Shown here piece after piece: positions 15,907 to 23,760 of a stretch of DNA of 32,723 bases. Every line of letters starts with the position of its first letter. The stretch's first letter is position 1. Where the stretch lies: the NCBI GenBank assembly GCA_016201135.1, contig JACQDK010000029.1, positions 1-32,723 of the forward strand. The letters run 5' to 3'. The notes beneath the pieces were generated by a model. That model did not search any database and was not told the origin of the DNA. It saw only the letters and a list, made by a program, of their open reading frames with translations. The DNA is from Actinomycetota bacterium. Its GTDB lineage: Bacteria; Actinomycetota; UBA4738; HRBIN12. A program made the position numbers and the translations under genes.

Positions 15907-16515
15907 ATGGAGCAGATCGTGGGCGGGACCGCCATCGACCCCGAAGACGAACGCAGATCAGCATTCGAGGCGCTCGCTCGCGAGCAGCTTCCGCGGCTGT
16001 ACGGCCTCGCCCGCCGCCTCACGAACGACGGAGCGGAGGACCTCGTGCAGGAGTGCCTCTTGAAGGCCTATCGCTCGTTCGGGGCTCTTCAGGCGACCGA
16101 GGCGGGACCGGCCTGGCTCCAGCGGATCCTGGTCAACGCGTTCCGAGACCGACTGCGCAAGGAAGCCCGCTCGGTCAAGGAGGTGGACATCGAGGAGATC
16201 GACGACTTCTCGCTCTACCGCACGATCGCCGACGAGGATCCGTTCCCTTACTCCGACTCGCTGCACGTCGACGTCCTCCAGGCGTTCGGGCGGGAGGACG
16301 TCCACGCGGTTCTCACGCGGATGCCCGAGATCTACCGCGCACCGCTCGTCCTGCGCTACATGCAAGGCTTCGTGACGAAGGAGATCGCCCGGATGATGGA
16401 CACGCCGCTGGGAACGACGCTCGCGCGGCTGCACCGAGGCCGCAAGCTCTTCGAGCGCGAGATGTGGGTCTACGCCGAAGAGGCCGGCCTGCTGGAACAG
16501 GAGGGGGCGCCATGA
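15907..16515 (+). CDS. ECF-family sigma factor (stress type)
   Basis: The protein is 202 aa from ATG 15907 (MEQIVGGTAIDPEDERRSAFEALAREQLPRLYGLARRL), with GAGGAA about 12 nt upstream; the track ORF begins far upstream without support. Sigma region 2 is QLPRLYGLARRLTNDGAEDLVQECLLKAYRSF. Region 4 is LTRMPEIYRAPLVLRYMQGFVTKEIARMMDTPLGTTLARLHRGRKLFEREMW, as in SigR/RpoE-like factors. The stop overlaps the start of a zf-HC2 anti-sigma gene (ATGA). This layout matches redox-controlled ECF systems where a zinc anti-sigma releases the factor on thiol oxidation. Confidence 0.93.
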   Translation: MEQIVGGTAIDPEDERRSAFEALAREQLPRLYGLARRLTNDGAEDLVQECLLKAYRSFGALQATEAGPAWLQRILVNAFRDRLRKEARSVKEVDIEEIDDFSLYRTIADEDPFPYSDSLHVDVLQAFGREDVHAVLTRMPEIYRAPLVLRYMQGFVTKEIARMMDTPLGTTLARLHRGRKLFEREMWVYAEEAGLLEQEGAP

Positions 16516-16748
16516 CCGAGCGCGCGATCCCCTGCTCGGACGCGGTCAAGCAGCTCTGGGATTACCTCGACAAGGTGCTCTCGCCCGAGGATCAGGCGCT
16601 GGTTGAGGGCCACCTCGCCTTCTGCCGCCGCTGCTGCGGTGAGTTGGAGTTCGCCAAGGAGCTGCGATCGTTCCTCGCTTCCAACGTGGTGGATGAGATC
16701 CCGGCCGACGTGAAGGAGCGCCTGGAGCGCTTCATGGAAGAGCTTTGA
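16512..16748 (+). CDS. zf-HC2 anti-sigma factor
   Basis: This is a 78-aa soluble protein whose ATG overlaps the sigma stop. The zinc-binding motif is seen in DQALVEGHLAFCRRCCGELEFAKEL (H..C..C), with an extra Cys near the N-terminus (IPCSDAVKQLWDYLDKVL), matching the ZAS fold in which oxidation or zinc loss frees the sigma factor. No membrane helix is present, so it acts in the cytoplasm. It is followed 13 bp later by the methyltransferase gene, making a three-gene operon. Confidence 0.9.
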   Translation: MTERAIPCSDAVKQLWDYLDKVLSPEDQALVEGHLAFCRRCCGELEFAKELRSFLASNVVDEIPADVKERLERFMEEL

Positions 16749-16761
16749 GGGTCCGAGCGCG

Positions 16762-17371
16762 ATGACCCGGGACCTGCTCTTCCAGGACCAGATCAAGCAG
16801 TCTGTGCGCACCGCGTACGCGGGCCTGGACCGCGGGGCGGGCAAGCCGGCTGCCGATCTCCTTTACTTCGAGGACGAGCTGGCCGAGCTGCCGCCCGAGG
16901 CGGTCGGTTGGGCGCTCGGCGTCGGCAACCCCGTGCGGCACGCGGACCTACAGCCCGGCGAGATCGTGCTCGACGTGGGCTCCGGAGGCGGCATCGACAC
17001 GATCCTCGCTGCCAAGAGGGTCGGCCCCTCGGGCGGCCGAGATCCGCCGGGTGCTGAGGCCCGGGGGACGTCTCTGCGTCGCCGACCTGACGGTCGAGGA
17101 CGAGCTGCCGCCCGAGGTGATGAACAACGAGGCCGCCTGGGCCGGGTGAGTGTCTGGCGCCCTGGCGGAGCGTGCCTTCGCCCTCAAGATCCAGAAGATG
17201 GGGTTCGAAGACGTCCGGCTCGGCGAGCGGATCCCCTACGGGGTGGAAGAGGCCGCGCTCTACCCGCTGTTCACACCCGCGCTGATCCAGCTGATGCGCG
17301 AGGTCATTCCCCCGGATCGCCAGGACACCGTGGCCGTCAGCGTGATCGCCAAGGCCCGCAAGCCTGCCTGA
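16762..17371 (+). pseudogene. ArsM-like SAM methyltransferase, internal deletion and in-frame TGA
   Basis: The start MTRDLLFQDQIKQSVRTAYAGLDRG leads to the SAM-binding motif I (VLDVGSGGGIDTILAAKRVGPSG). Sequence then jumps at about 17034 to AEIRRVLRPGGRLCVADLTVEDELPPEVMNNEAAWAG in another frame; about 60 residues of the Rossmann core appear lost. At 17147-17149 a TGA stands where the arsenite-methyltransferase family has Cys (WAGC..GAL). The frame continues as VSGALAERAFALKIQKMGFEDVRLGERIPYGVEE to a stop at 17371. The N-terminal Cys pair of true ArsM is absent, so arsenic as substrate is doubtful. It follows the sigma/anti-sigma pair by 13 bp. It could be a pseudogene, an assembly deletion, or a selenoprotein in a damaged assembly. 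Confidence 0.72.
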
Positions 17372-17405
17372 CCTACACACGGTCCCTCACCCGGAGGTCG
17401 ATCAC

Positions 17406-18803
17406 TCAACCGGTTCGAAGGATCTCCCGGACCGGCGACGACGCGAGCAGGGGGTCGGCGCGTTCTGGCTTCAAGGTCGACGCGAAGCCCCGGATGATCT
17501 CGGCGGCCTCCCGGTACGCGGCAGCCGCGCCCTCGTCCTCGCCGACCCCGTAAAGTGCGCGTCCGAGCGCCGCGCGCGCCTGCCAGCGGGTCAGCGGATG
17601 CCCGAGCCGGTCGGCCCCCTCGACGGTGGTCCTGAGCTGGGCGACGGCCTCCTGGTCCCTCCCGAGCTCGAGCAGGGCTGTGCCGAGAACCATCCGTGCG
17701 GACACGTCGTACTTCAAGCGCCCGATCGGCCGCGCTATCTCGATCGCTTCGAGCGCGCCCTCGACCGCCGCTTCCGGTCTCTTCGCGCGCAGAGCCATCT
17801 CGGCGCGCGCCACGGACAGCCGACCCGGTGCGAGCCATCGCTCCCATCCGGTTCCGTGGCGGGCTCGCTCCCAAAGATCGGGCAAGGCGCGCTCGACTCT
17901 CGCCACCTCGTCCTCGAGCAGATCCGTGAAGATCAGATCGATCTCGCCCTGCATCACTCCGCTGTCGAACCCAGCTCGGCGATAGAGCTCGATCGCCTCC
18001 TCGTTCCGGCGCCTCGACTCGGCGAGGTCGAGCACGTCGCGCAGGGGTGCGGTCGAGCAGTTGAGGGCGTAGGCGATCCCGCCGATCGAGTCGAGCTCTC
18101 TGGCTCGCGCGATCGTGGCGTCGAACAGCTCGATCGCCTCCGCGTGGCGACCCAGCGCGGCGAGAGCAAGTCCCTCCGTAGAGCCACCGTCCAGCAGGGC
18201 TGCCGGGTTGTGGACGTCGCCGCCGAGCTCTCGCGCATGCCGGCCGAGCTCGGCGGCCCTGGCGTACCCGCCCGCCCAGTAGTGGGTAAGGGCGTGAAGG
18301 GATGAGTGTGCCGCGAGGTCGATGGCCCTGGTGCCGGGGGTCCAGGTCTCCAGCGCCCGATCCCCCAGCTCGACGGCCCGGTCGAGGTCGCCCTCCTGCC
18401 CCCGTATGCCGTGCGTCTGGCTAAGCAGGGCGAGGGCAGGACCGAGCGCATCGTCGTCGCCGAGCCGCTCCGCCAGCTCGAGCGATCGTTCGGCGAAGGC
18501 GTACGCCTGGTCGGTCCGCTCCATCCACATCGAGGCGCGCCCGAGACCGAGCAGCGCCTCGAGCTGTTCGCGCCCTTCGAGGTTCGGGAGGAGCTCGCCG
18601 AGCTCCTGCGCTGCGGCCTCGAAGTCCTCCAGCTCGACCAGCGCGAGGCCGCGGAGCAGACGGATGCTTCGCCGGGCGGGCTCGTCGTCGCGGACGAGGT
18701 CGAGCGCTTCGGTGTAGAGCTGGGGGGCCGGCTCCTTGTCCCATCCCTCGCGAGCGTGCTCGGCGGCCGCGAGCAGATCCCGTACCGCGGGCGAGAACAT
18801 CAT
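17406..18803 (-). CDS. TPR-repeat protein
   Basis: The 465-aa protein is almost wholly helical with repeated TPR-like units. Examples are RLLRGLALVELEDFEAAAQELGELL, EALLGLGRASMWMERTDQAYAFAERSLELAERL and RMVLGTALLELGRDQEAVAQLRTTVEGADRLGH. It ends in ARAALGRALYGVGEDEGAAAAYREAAEIIRGFASTLKPERADPLLASSPVREILRTG. This resembles the C-terminal TPR part of large AAA/LuxR or adenylate-cyclase-type regulators, but here it stands alone with no ATPase or DNA-binding domain. No signal peptide or membrane helix. It is 54 bp downstream of the REC-histidine-kinase gene on the same strand, so it may serve as a partner scaffold (inference). Start codon 18803 or the adjacent ATG 18800. Confidence 0.78.
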   Translation of the reverse strand: MMFSPAVRDLLAAAEHAREGWDKEPAPQLYTEALDLVRDDEPARRSIRLLRGLALVELEDFEAAAQELGELLPNLEGREQLEALLGLGRASMWMERTDQAYAFAERSLELAERLGDDDALGPALALLSQTHGIRGQEGDLDRAVELGDRALETWTPGTRAIDLAAHSSLHALTHYWAGGYARAAELGRHARELGGDVHNPAALLDGGSTEGLALAALGRHAEAIELFDATIARARELDSIGGIAYALNCSTAPLRDVLDLAESRRRNEEAIELYRRAGFDSGVMQGEIDLIFTDLLEDEVARVERALPDLWERARHGTGWERWLAPGRLSVARAEMALRAKRPEAAVEGALEAIEIARPIGRLKYDVSARMVLGTALLELGRDQEAVAQLRTTVEGADRLGHPLTRWQARAALGRALYGVGEDEGAAAAYREAAEIIRGFASTLKPERADPLLASSPVREILRTG

Positions 18804-18857
18804 CGGAAGATAGGGCAGGCCTGGGGCACCGGTCCAGTCCTAGGTCTGCCGGAGCCG

Positions 18858-20051
18858 TCAGATCCCGGGCGGCGCGGCTCCGTCAGGGAGCCAGGCCTCG
18901 ACCGACGTGCCCGTCCCCGGCTCGGACTCGATGCGGCACCATCCCTGCGCCATCTCGGCGCGCTCGACCATCGACAGGAGCCCGAGGTGGCCGGGCGCGG
19001 GTTCCAGTTTGTCCCCGACGTCGAAGCCTCTGCCGTCGTCGGCCACCCGAACGCTGAACCCCCCGTCTCGCTCCTCGAGAGAGACCGCGATCTCGGAGGC
19101 TCCCGAGTGCTTGCGCGCGTTGTTCAGAGCCTCCTGCGCGATGCGGTACAGGATCGTCAGGGCCTCGGGATCTGGCTGGCGCTGGAGCCGGTCGTCGACC
19201 CGGAAGACGAAGCGGCCCGTGTGCGCTGCCATCGACATGAACTCGCGGATCGCGGGGGCCAGCCCGCCCGTGTCGAGCGCCGGCGGGTGCAGCTCGAAGA
19301 GCAGGAACCGCAGGCGGCCCACGGCGGCCTCGGTCGCCTCCTGGAGGCGGTCGAGCTGCGCGATCTCCTCGGGGTCGTGCAGCAGCTTCCGGAGAACGTG
19401 CATCCGCATCCCGACGGCGGTCATCACCTGGACCGAGTCGTCGTGTATGTCGCCCGCGATCCGCCGCCGCTCCTCCTCCTGGGCGTTGATGACCCGCGAG
19501 AGCAGGCTCCGTCTCGCTTCGTCGACCCGGCGCAGTTGACGGTAGCTGTCCTCGAGCTCCCCCGTCCGCGCCCGCACGCGCTCCTCCAGCTCCTCCTGGT
19601 GGCGCTTGAGGTCGACGTGCAGGAAGCGGGTTCGGAGCAGGTTCCGGATGCGCAGCGCCACCTCGATCGCGTCGAAGGGCTTCGTGAGGAAGTCGTTCGC
19701 TCCCGCCGCCAGGGCGCGCTGCTTGGTTCCGGCGGTGGCGTCCGCGGTGAGGACTAGGATCGGCAGGTACTCGTCGGGCTCCAGCCGTTCCGCGACCCGA
19801 CGCATCAGCTCGAACCCGTCGACGTGTGGCATCAGCAGGTCGAGGGCGAGCAGGTCGGGAGGCTCCTGCTCGAACACGGCCATGACCTCGCGTGGGTCGA
19901 TCACCGTTCCCACGTTGCGGAACCCGCCCTGATGCAGGATCCGTTCCATCAGACGGACGTTCGCCTCCTCGTCGTCGATCACCAGGATGCGGGCGGAAGC
20001 GAGCCGATCGTCGTCGAGGGCAACTCGTGCGTCATCTGGGGCGAGCATCAT
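18858..20051 (-). CDS. Response-regulator/histidine-kinase hybrid (REC-HisKA_3-HATPase)
   Basis: The protein is 397 aa from ATG 20051 (MMLAPDDARVALDDDRLASARILVIDDEEAN), preceded by GGGGAAAG; the 445-aa track start is rejected. Residues 21-140 form a receiver domain with acidic pair D26/D27, phosphoacceptor D71 (LLALDLLMP), T102 and K124. A coiled linker (KRHQEELEERVRARTGELEDSYRQL) follows. Next is a HisKA_3 domain with EEERRRIAGDIHDD (H203) and a HATPase with N box EALNNARKHSG, VADDGRGFD and GHLGLLSMVERA. An N-terminal receiver controlling a NarL-type kinase is less usual than the reverse. No membrane segment, so it is cytosolic and takes phosphate from another kinase. The cognate output regulator is not in the window. 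Confidence 0.9.
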   Translation of the reverse strand: MMLAPDDARVALDDDRLASARILVIDDEEANVRLMERILHQGGFRNVGTVIDPREVMAVFEQEPPDLLALDLLMPHVDGFELMRRVAERLEPDEYLPILVLTADATAGTKQRALAAGANDFLTKPFDAIEVALRIRNLLRTRFLHVDLKRHQEELEERVRARTGELEDSYRQLRRVDEARRSLLSRVINAQEEERRRIAGDIHDDSVQVMTAVGMRMHVLRKLLHDPEEIAQLDRLQEATEAAVGRLRFLLFELHPPALDTGGLAPAIREFMSMAAHTGRFVFRVDDRLQRQPDPEALTILYRIAQEALNNARKHSGASEIAVSLEERDGGFSVRVADDGRGFDVGDKLEPAPGHLGLLSMVERAEMAQGWCRIESEPGTGTSVEAWLPDGAAPPGI

Positions 20052-20397
20052 CTTTCCCCAAGGCGTGGGCAGCGGCCGGCTCCGGGCGTTCATGGGTGGC
20101 GGTCCCGGGCACGCCCGGGTTCCCTCTCGATGTGCGGATGCGCATCCCTGTTCATACGCCACCCAAGTCGATGTGGCAACGACCGAGCGGGCCATCTGGG
20201 CATCACCCGGGGGGACCCCGGCCGCCCGACAGCAGGTCGCTCGGAGGGCGGGACCCGGCGAGGAGGTGACGGCCCGCGATCCGCGGCTGAACCTCGTGGT
20301 TGCCCCCGATAGGCAACGTGACCGTTGCCCTGTGAGGGCACCTCACGGGGTATCGGCCCCTCGGGTCGTGTGAGGGTTGGCCGGGGTAGGGTTGGTC
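20052..20397. promoter_or_regulatory. Divergent intergenic region with several dyads, strongest at 20298-20356
   Basis: No gene is seen in these 346 bp between the hybrid kinase and the ABC exporter. Dyads present are CCCGGG-CACG-CCCGGG (20104-20119) and the palindrome GGATGCGCATCC (20136-20147). A compact structure at 20306-20356 has an outer stem CCGATA/TATCGG enclosing hairpins GGCAACG/CGTTGCC and GTGAGG/CCTCAC. GGCAAC can instead pair with an upstream GTTGCC (20299-20304), giving two mutually exclusive folds. The element ends about 40 bp before the exporter GTG and could be tandem operators or a leader RNA. Confidence 0.5.
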
Positions 20398-21321
20398 GTG
20401 CCCGTGATCGAGCTGGAGGGGCTCCGGAAGGAGTACCGGCGCCTGCGTGGAGGCCGGACCGTCGCCGTCGACGGCCTGGACCTCGCCGTTCCCGAGGGCG
20501 GGGTGTTCGGGTTCCTGGGGCCCAACGGCGCGGGCAAGACGACGACCATCCGGTGCCTGCTGGGCCTCGTCGCCGCGAGCGGCGGCCGCGCCAGGCTCCT
20601 CGGCGCGGAGGTTCCGCGAGGCCTCCCGGGTGTGATCCGGCGGGTCGGCTCGATCGTCGAGACCCCCGCGCTCTTCCCGCGCTTCAGCGGCCGGCGGAAC
20701 CTCCAGCTGCTCGGCCGGCTTCAGGGGGTCGGGCCGAAGGCCGTGCAGGTTGTCCTCGAGCGCGTGTCGCTGGCCGAACGCGCCGACGACCTGGTGAAGA
20801 ACTACTCGCTCGGGATGCGCCAGCGGCTCGGCATCGCGGCGGCCCTTCTGAAGGACCCCTCGGTCCTGATCCTGGACGAGCCCGCGAACGGCCTCGATCC
20901 CGCCGGGATCGTGGAGGTGCGGGAGCTCCTTCGCGGGCTCGGCGCCGAGGGCAGGACCGTCTTCGTCTCGAGCCACATCCTTTCCGAGGTGCAGCAGATG
21001 GCCGATCGCGTCGCGATCCTGGCCCGCGGGCGGTGCGTGCGGGCGGGGGCGGTGGCCGACGTGCTGGCGAGCGGGCGCGCGGAGGGGATGCTCGTGCGGA
21101 TCGACGATCCCGAGGCCGGCCGGCGGGCGCTCGCGGATGCCGGCATCGACGCGACCCTCGATCGGGACCTGCTCCGCGTGCCGCTCGGAGCGCCCGATGC
21201 GGCCCGGATCACCCGCGCGCTCGCCGAGCGGGGCCTCTACCTCACGGAGCTCCGCCCCGAGGAGGCCGACCTCGAGACGGTGTTCCTGGAGCTCACGCGC
21301 GACGAGGGGCTCGCCGGATGA
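20398..21321 (+). CDS. ABC transporter ATP-binding protein (bacitracin/CcmA-type exporter)
   Basis: The protein is 307 aa from GTG 20398 (VPVIELEGLRKEYRRLRGGRTVAVDGLDLAV). It has Walker A GPNGAGKTT, signature YSLGMRQRLG, Walker B VLILDEPANGLDP and H-loop SSHILSEVQQMADR. A C-terminal domain of about 90 residues after the nucleotide-binding fold is typical of DrrA/BcrA-like export ATPases, which serve drug, bacitracin or lantibiotic resistance. Its stop overlaps the permease ATG (ATGA). The substrate is unknown. A regulator is not adjacent, but the structured leader upstream may control it. Confidence 0.92.
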   Translation: MPVIELEGLRKEYRRLRGGRTVAVDGLDLAVPEGGVFGFLGPNGAGKTTTIRCLLGLVAASGGRARLLGAEVPRGLPGVIRRVGSIVETPALFPRFSGRRNLQLLGRLQGVGPKAVQVVLERVSLAERADDLVKNYSLGMRQRLGIAAALLKDPSVLILDEPANGLDPAGIVEVRELLRGLGAEGRTVFVSSHILSEVQQMADRVAILARGRCVRAGAVADVLASGRAEGMLVRIDDPEAGRRALADAGIDATLDRDLLRVPLGAPDAARITRALAERGLYLTELRPEEADLETVFLELTRDEGLAG

Positions 21322-22247
21322 TGGCGGCGCTGCTCTCGACGGAGCTCCTGCGGGTCTCGTCGCGCCGTCTCGTGCGCATGGCGGTCCTCGCCGCGCTGCT
21401 CGGGATCGCCGTGACCGGCGTTCTCGTCGCGGCGCACTCCCACGGGCCCAGCGCGCAGCAGCTCGCGGCCGCGCGCGACGCCTACCGGGGCAACCTTCGG
21501 CAATGCCTGAGCGGCGGGTTCATCCCGGAAGACCAGCTCCCGACGGGCCAGACCCTGGAGGAGTTCTGCGCGCAGAACGTGCAGCTCGAGTTCTACCTGC
21601 CGGGGACCAGCTTCAGTCTCGTCAACCTCAAGGGCGCGCTCTCGGGCACGGCGGTGCTCCTTGTCCTCGGCGGCCTCCTGCTGGGGGGATCGCTCGCGGG
21701 CGCCGAGTGGAACGCCGGCACGATGGCGACGCTCCTCACATGGGAGCCGGGCCGGTTGCGCGTGCTGCTGGCGAAGGCGATCGCGGCGGCCGCGGTCGTG
21801 ATGCTGCTTGCGATCGGGGCGGAGACCGTCCTGTCGCTCGTGCTGTGGCTGGTCGCGGCGACGCGCGGGATGACGCAGGGAGCGGACGGGAAGTGGCTCC
21901 TGGGCGTCGTCGGGCTCGTCCTGCGTGTCTCCGCCTCCGCGGGCATAGCCTCGCTGATCGGCTTGGCAGTCGCGATGATCGGCCGGAGCACGGTCGCGGC
22001 GGTCGCGGTCGGTTTCGCCTACCTCGGGCCGCTCGAAGGCCTGATCCGCGGGCTGAGGCCCTCGTGGCAGCCGTGGCTCCTAGGCGACAACGTCGCGCTG
22101 TTCGTGAACGGGAGGTCGCAGCCGCTCGGCGTCTATCCGCACGAGATCGTGCGGACCGTCACCGCCGCGGGGCTCGTCGCCTCGGCCTATGCGGTGGTGC
22201 TGCTCGCGTTCGCCGCGCTCTCGTTCCGCTCGCGCGACGTGACGTGA
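21318..22247 (+). CDS. ABC-2 type transporter permease
   Basis: The protein is 309 aa, starting at ATG 21318 in overlap with the ATPase stop (MMAALLSTELLRVSSRRLVRMAVLAALLGIAVTGVLV). It has about six hydrophobic segments. A large soluble loop between the first and second (SAQQLAAARDAYRGNLRQCLSGGFIPEDQLPTGQTLEEFCAQNVQLEFYLPG) is probably extracellular and has two Cys. The stretch GGSLAGAEWNAGTMATLLTWEPGRLRVLLAKAIA is characteristic of ABC-2 membrane proteins. The C-terminal codons and stop lie inside a (GACGT)4 repeat. It forms the exporter with the upstream ATPase. Confidence 0.88.
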   Translation: MMAALLSTELLRVSSRRLVRMAVLAALLGIAVTGVLVAAHSHGPSAQQLAAARDAYRGNLRQCLSGGFIPEDQLPTGQTLEEFCAQNVQLEFYLPGTSFSLVNLKGALSGTAVLLVLGGLLLGGSLAGAEWNAGTMATLLTWEPGRLRVLLAKAIAAAAVVMLLAIGAETVLSLVLWLVAATRGMTQGADGKWLLGVVGLVLRVSASAGIASLIGLAVAMIGRSTVAAVAVGFAYLGPLEGLIRGLRPSWQPWLLGDNVALFVNGRSQPLGVYPHEIVRTVTAAGLVASAYAVVLLAFAALSFRSRDVT

Positions 22248-22255
22248 CGTGACGT
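22236..22255 (+). repeat. (GACGT)4 tandem repeat spanning the permease stop
   Basis: There are four perfect 5-bp units, GACGT. The permease ends DVT-stop inside them. Unit gain or loss would shift the last residues but stop codons recur, so the protein would change little. Confidence 0.85.
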
Positions 22256-22261
22256 GAAAGA

Positions 22262-23704
22262 TCACTTCACGACGAACGTCCCCGTCATCGTCGTGGGATG
22301 GATGTCGCACCTGAAGAAGTACGTGCCGGGGCCGAGCGGTCCCACCTTGTACGTGAAGCTGGCCGGCCCGGTCACGAGCTCGCCTTTGAACAGCGCCGTG
22401 GCCCCGCTCTCGTCCGTGTAGATCGAGATGTTGTGCGGTATCCCCGGGTCCTTGTTCTCGAAGGTGATCGTGAAGGGCTTCCCGGCGGGAGCGGCCAGAC
22501 AGTTGGTGTCGAACATCGTGTTCGCGGCCGTGATGTGCAGCTTCGTGCCGCCGGGCTCGCAAGCGGCAGGAGCGGCTCCGCTGGGACTGGGTGAGAGCGA
22601 CGGGGCCGGGCCGCCCCCTCCGCCCTTGCCGGTGTAGGCGCTCAGCGGCTTGGCGGGATCCACTCCGGCCGAGAAGGGATCGGCCATCGTCGGGTAGGTC
22701 GCCGGCGCGGGCGGCGCCTGCGGATCGACCTTGATCAGCCCGACCGCGCCGAGCGCCGTGTACGCGAAGGAGTGCGTGACGAACGGGTAGAGCCCCGGAT
22801 CGGGGATCTTCAGCTCGAACATCGCTCCCGCGCCCGGCGCGATCGCGTACGTCTGGAGCCCGTAGAGGGTGTTGGCGGGGTTCCCGTCGGCATGGGTCTG
22901 TAGGAACATCGTCCCTATCACGTGGAACGCGTCCGTGAGCGTCGGTCCGGCGTTCAACACCCAGATCCGGAACTGCTCGTCGGGCTTCACCGCGAGCGGG
23001 GTGGTCTTGTACTGGTCCGCCTTGCCGTTGAACACGACGTACTGAGGATCGACCGCCTCCATCCGGGTGAGGTCTCCCTCGTACACGCCGTGGATGGGTT
23101 TGGCGGTCGGATAGAGCTCGCTCGAGACGAGGACGAACTCGCGCTCCTTGGGAAGGTTGTCGGGCTCCACGATGATCGCGCCGTACATGCCATTCGAGAT
23201 GTGTTGGAGCACAGGCGGTACTCCGCAGTGATACATGAAGACCCCGGGGAACATCGCGACCCAGTCGAAGGTCTTCGTCTCTCCCGGGTTGACCGGCTGG
23301 TAGTTGCCGGTAAGGGTCGTGGCCCCGGCCGCGGGAAGGTCGGCCCAGGGGGTCATCGCCGCGTGGAAGTCGATCGAGTGCTGCATCCCGATCGTGCTGG
23401 CGTTCGTGAGGGTGAAGTGGACCGTGTCACCGAGGTGCACGCGGATCACGGGGCCGGGCGCGGTCCCGTCGAACGTCCAGACGTGGTAGCGGATGCCGGG
23501 CGCGATCTCCTGGATGGTCTCGGTCGCGGTGAGGTCGATGTTCACGACCGTGCCGTTGGCGGCCTCGACCCGGTAGTCGGGAGCGCCGGACGACGCAGGT
23601 CTCAGCGGCTGGGTGGGGCTCGTTCTGCTGGGCCGGATCCACGTGAGGCCGATGATCAGCAGGGCGATCTCCACGAAGACCCCGACGGCGAACACCCTCC
23701 TCAT
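22262..23704 (-). CDS. nirK: Copper nitrite reductase-like (NirK) with C-terminal extra cupredoxin
   Basis: The protein is 480 aa from ATG 23704, with GGAAGGAG about 8 nt upstream. An N-terminal signal anchor (residues 5-22) places it outside the membrane. Two cupredoxin domains carry NirK-like ligands: T1 copper H109, C160, H168 and M173 (YHCGVPPVLQHISNGM); T2 copper H114, H159 and H311; catalytic D112 (HSIDFHAA) and H261 (FHVIG). A Pro/Ser/Gly-rich linker (about 358-385) leads to a third blue-copper domain with H424, C466, H469 and M473 (FRCDIHPTTM), likely an electron entry site. It reduces nitrite to nitric oxide. No nor or nos genes are visible. It follows DUF5317 and larBC on the same strand. 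A nitrite-inactive multicopper oxidase is possible but less likely. Confidence 0.87.
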   Translation of the reverse strand: MRRVFAVGVFVEIALLIIGLTWIRPSRTSPTQPLRPASSGAPDYRVEAANGTVVNIDLTATETIQEIAPGIRYHVWTFDGTAPGPVIRVHLGDTVHFTLTNASTIGMQHSIDFHAAMTPWADLPAAGATTLTGNYQPVNPGETKTFDWVAMFPGVFMYHCGVPPVLQHISNGMYGAIIVEPDNLPKEREFVLVSSELYPTAKPIHGVYEGDLTRMEAVDPQYVVFNGKADQYKTTPLAVKPDEQFRIWVLNAGPTLTDAFHVIGTMFLQTHADGNPANTLYGLQTYAIAPGAGAMFELKIPDPGLYPFVTHSFAYTALGAVGLIKVDPQAPPAPATYPTMADPFSAGVDPAKPLSAYTGKGGGGGPAPSLSPSPSGAAPAACEPGGTKLHITAANTMFDTNCLAAPAGKPFTITFENKDPGIPHNISIYTDESGATALFKGELVTGPASFTYKVGPLGPGTYFFRCDIHPTTMTGTFVVK

Positions 23705-23760
23705 CTCGATGCTCCTTCCTCGATGGGTTCGACTCCCGCTTCCGGCGAGCGGTCCTCACC

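Noticed and set aside
16762-17371. Firm call of arsenite methyltransferase (arsM)
   Set aside because: The N-terminal Cys pair of ArsM is missing, the core is deleted, and no arsenic genes are nearby; only the family likeness is claimed.
20325-22247. 640-aa ORF suggesting a fused permease
   Set aside because: Residues before MMAALLSTELL are an out-of-frame shadow of the ATPase gene; the permease start at 21318 overlaps the ATPase stop.
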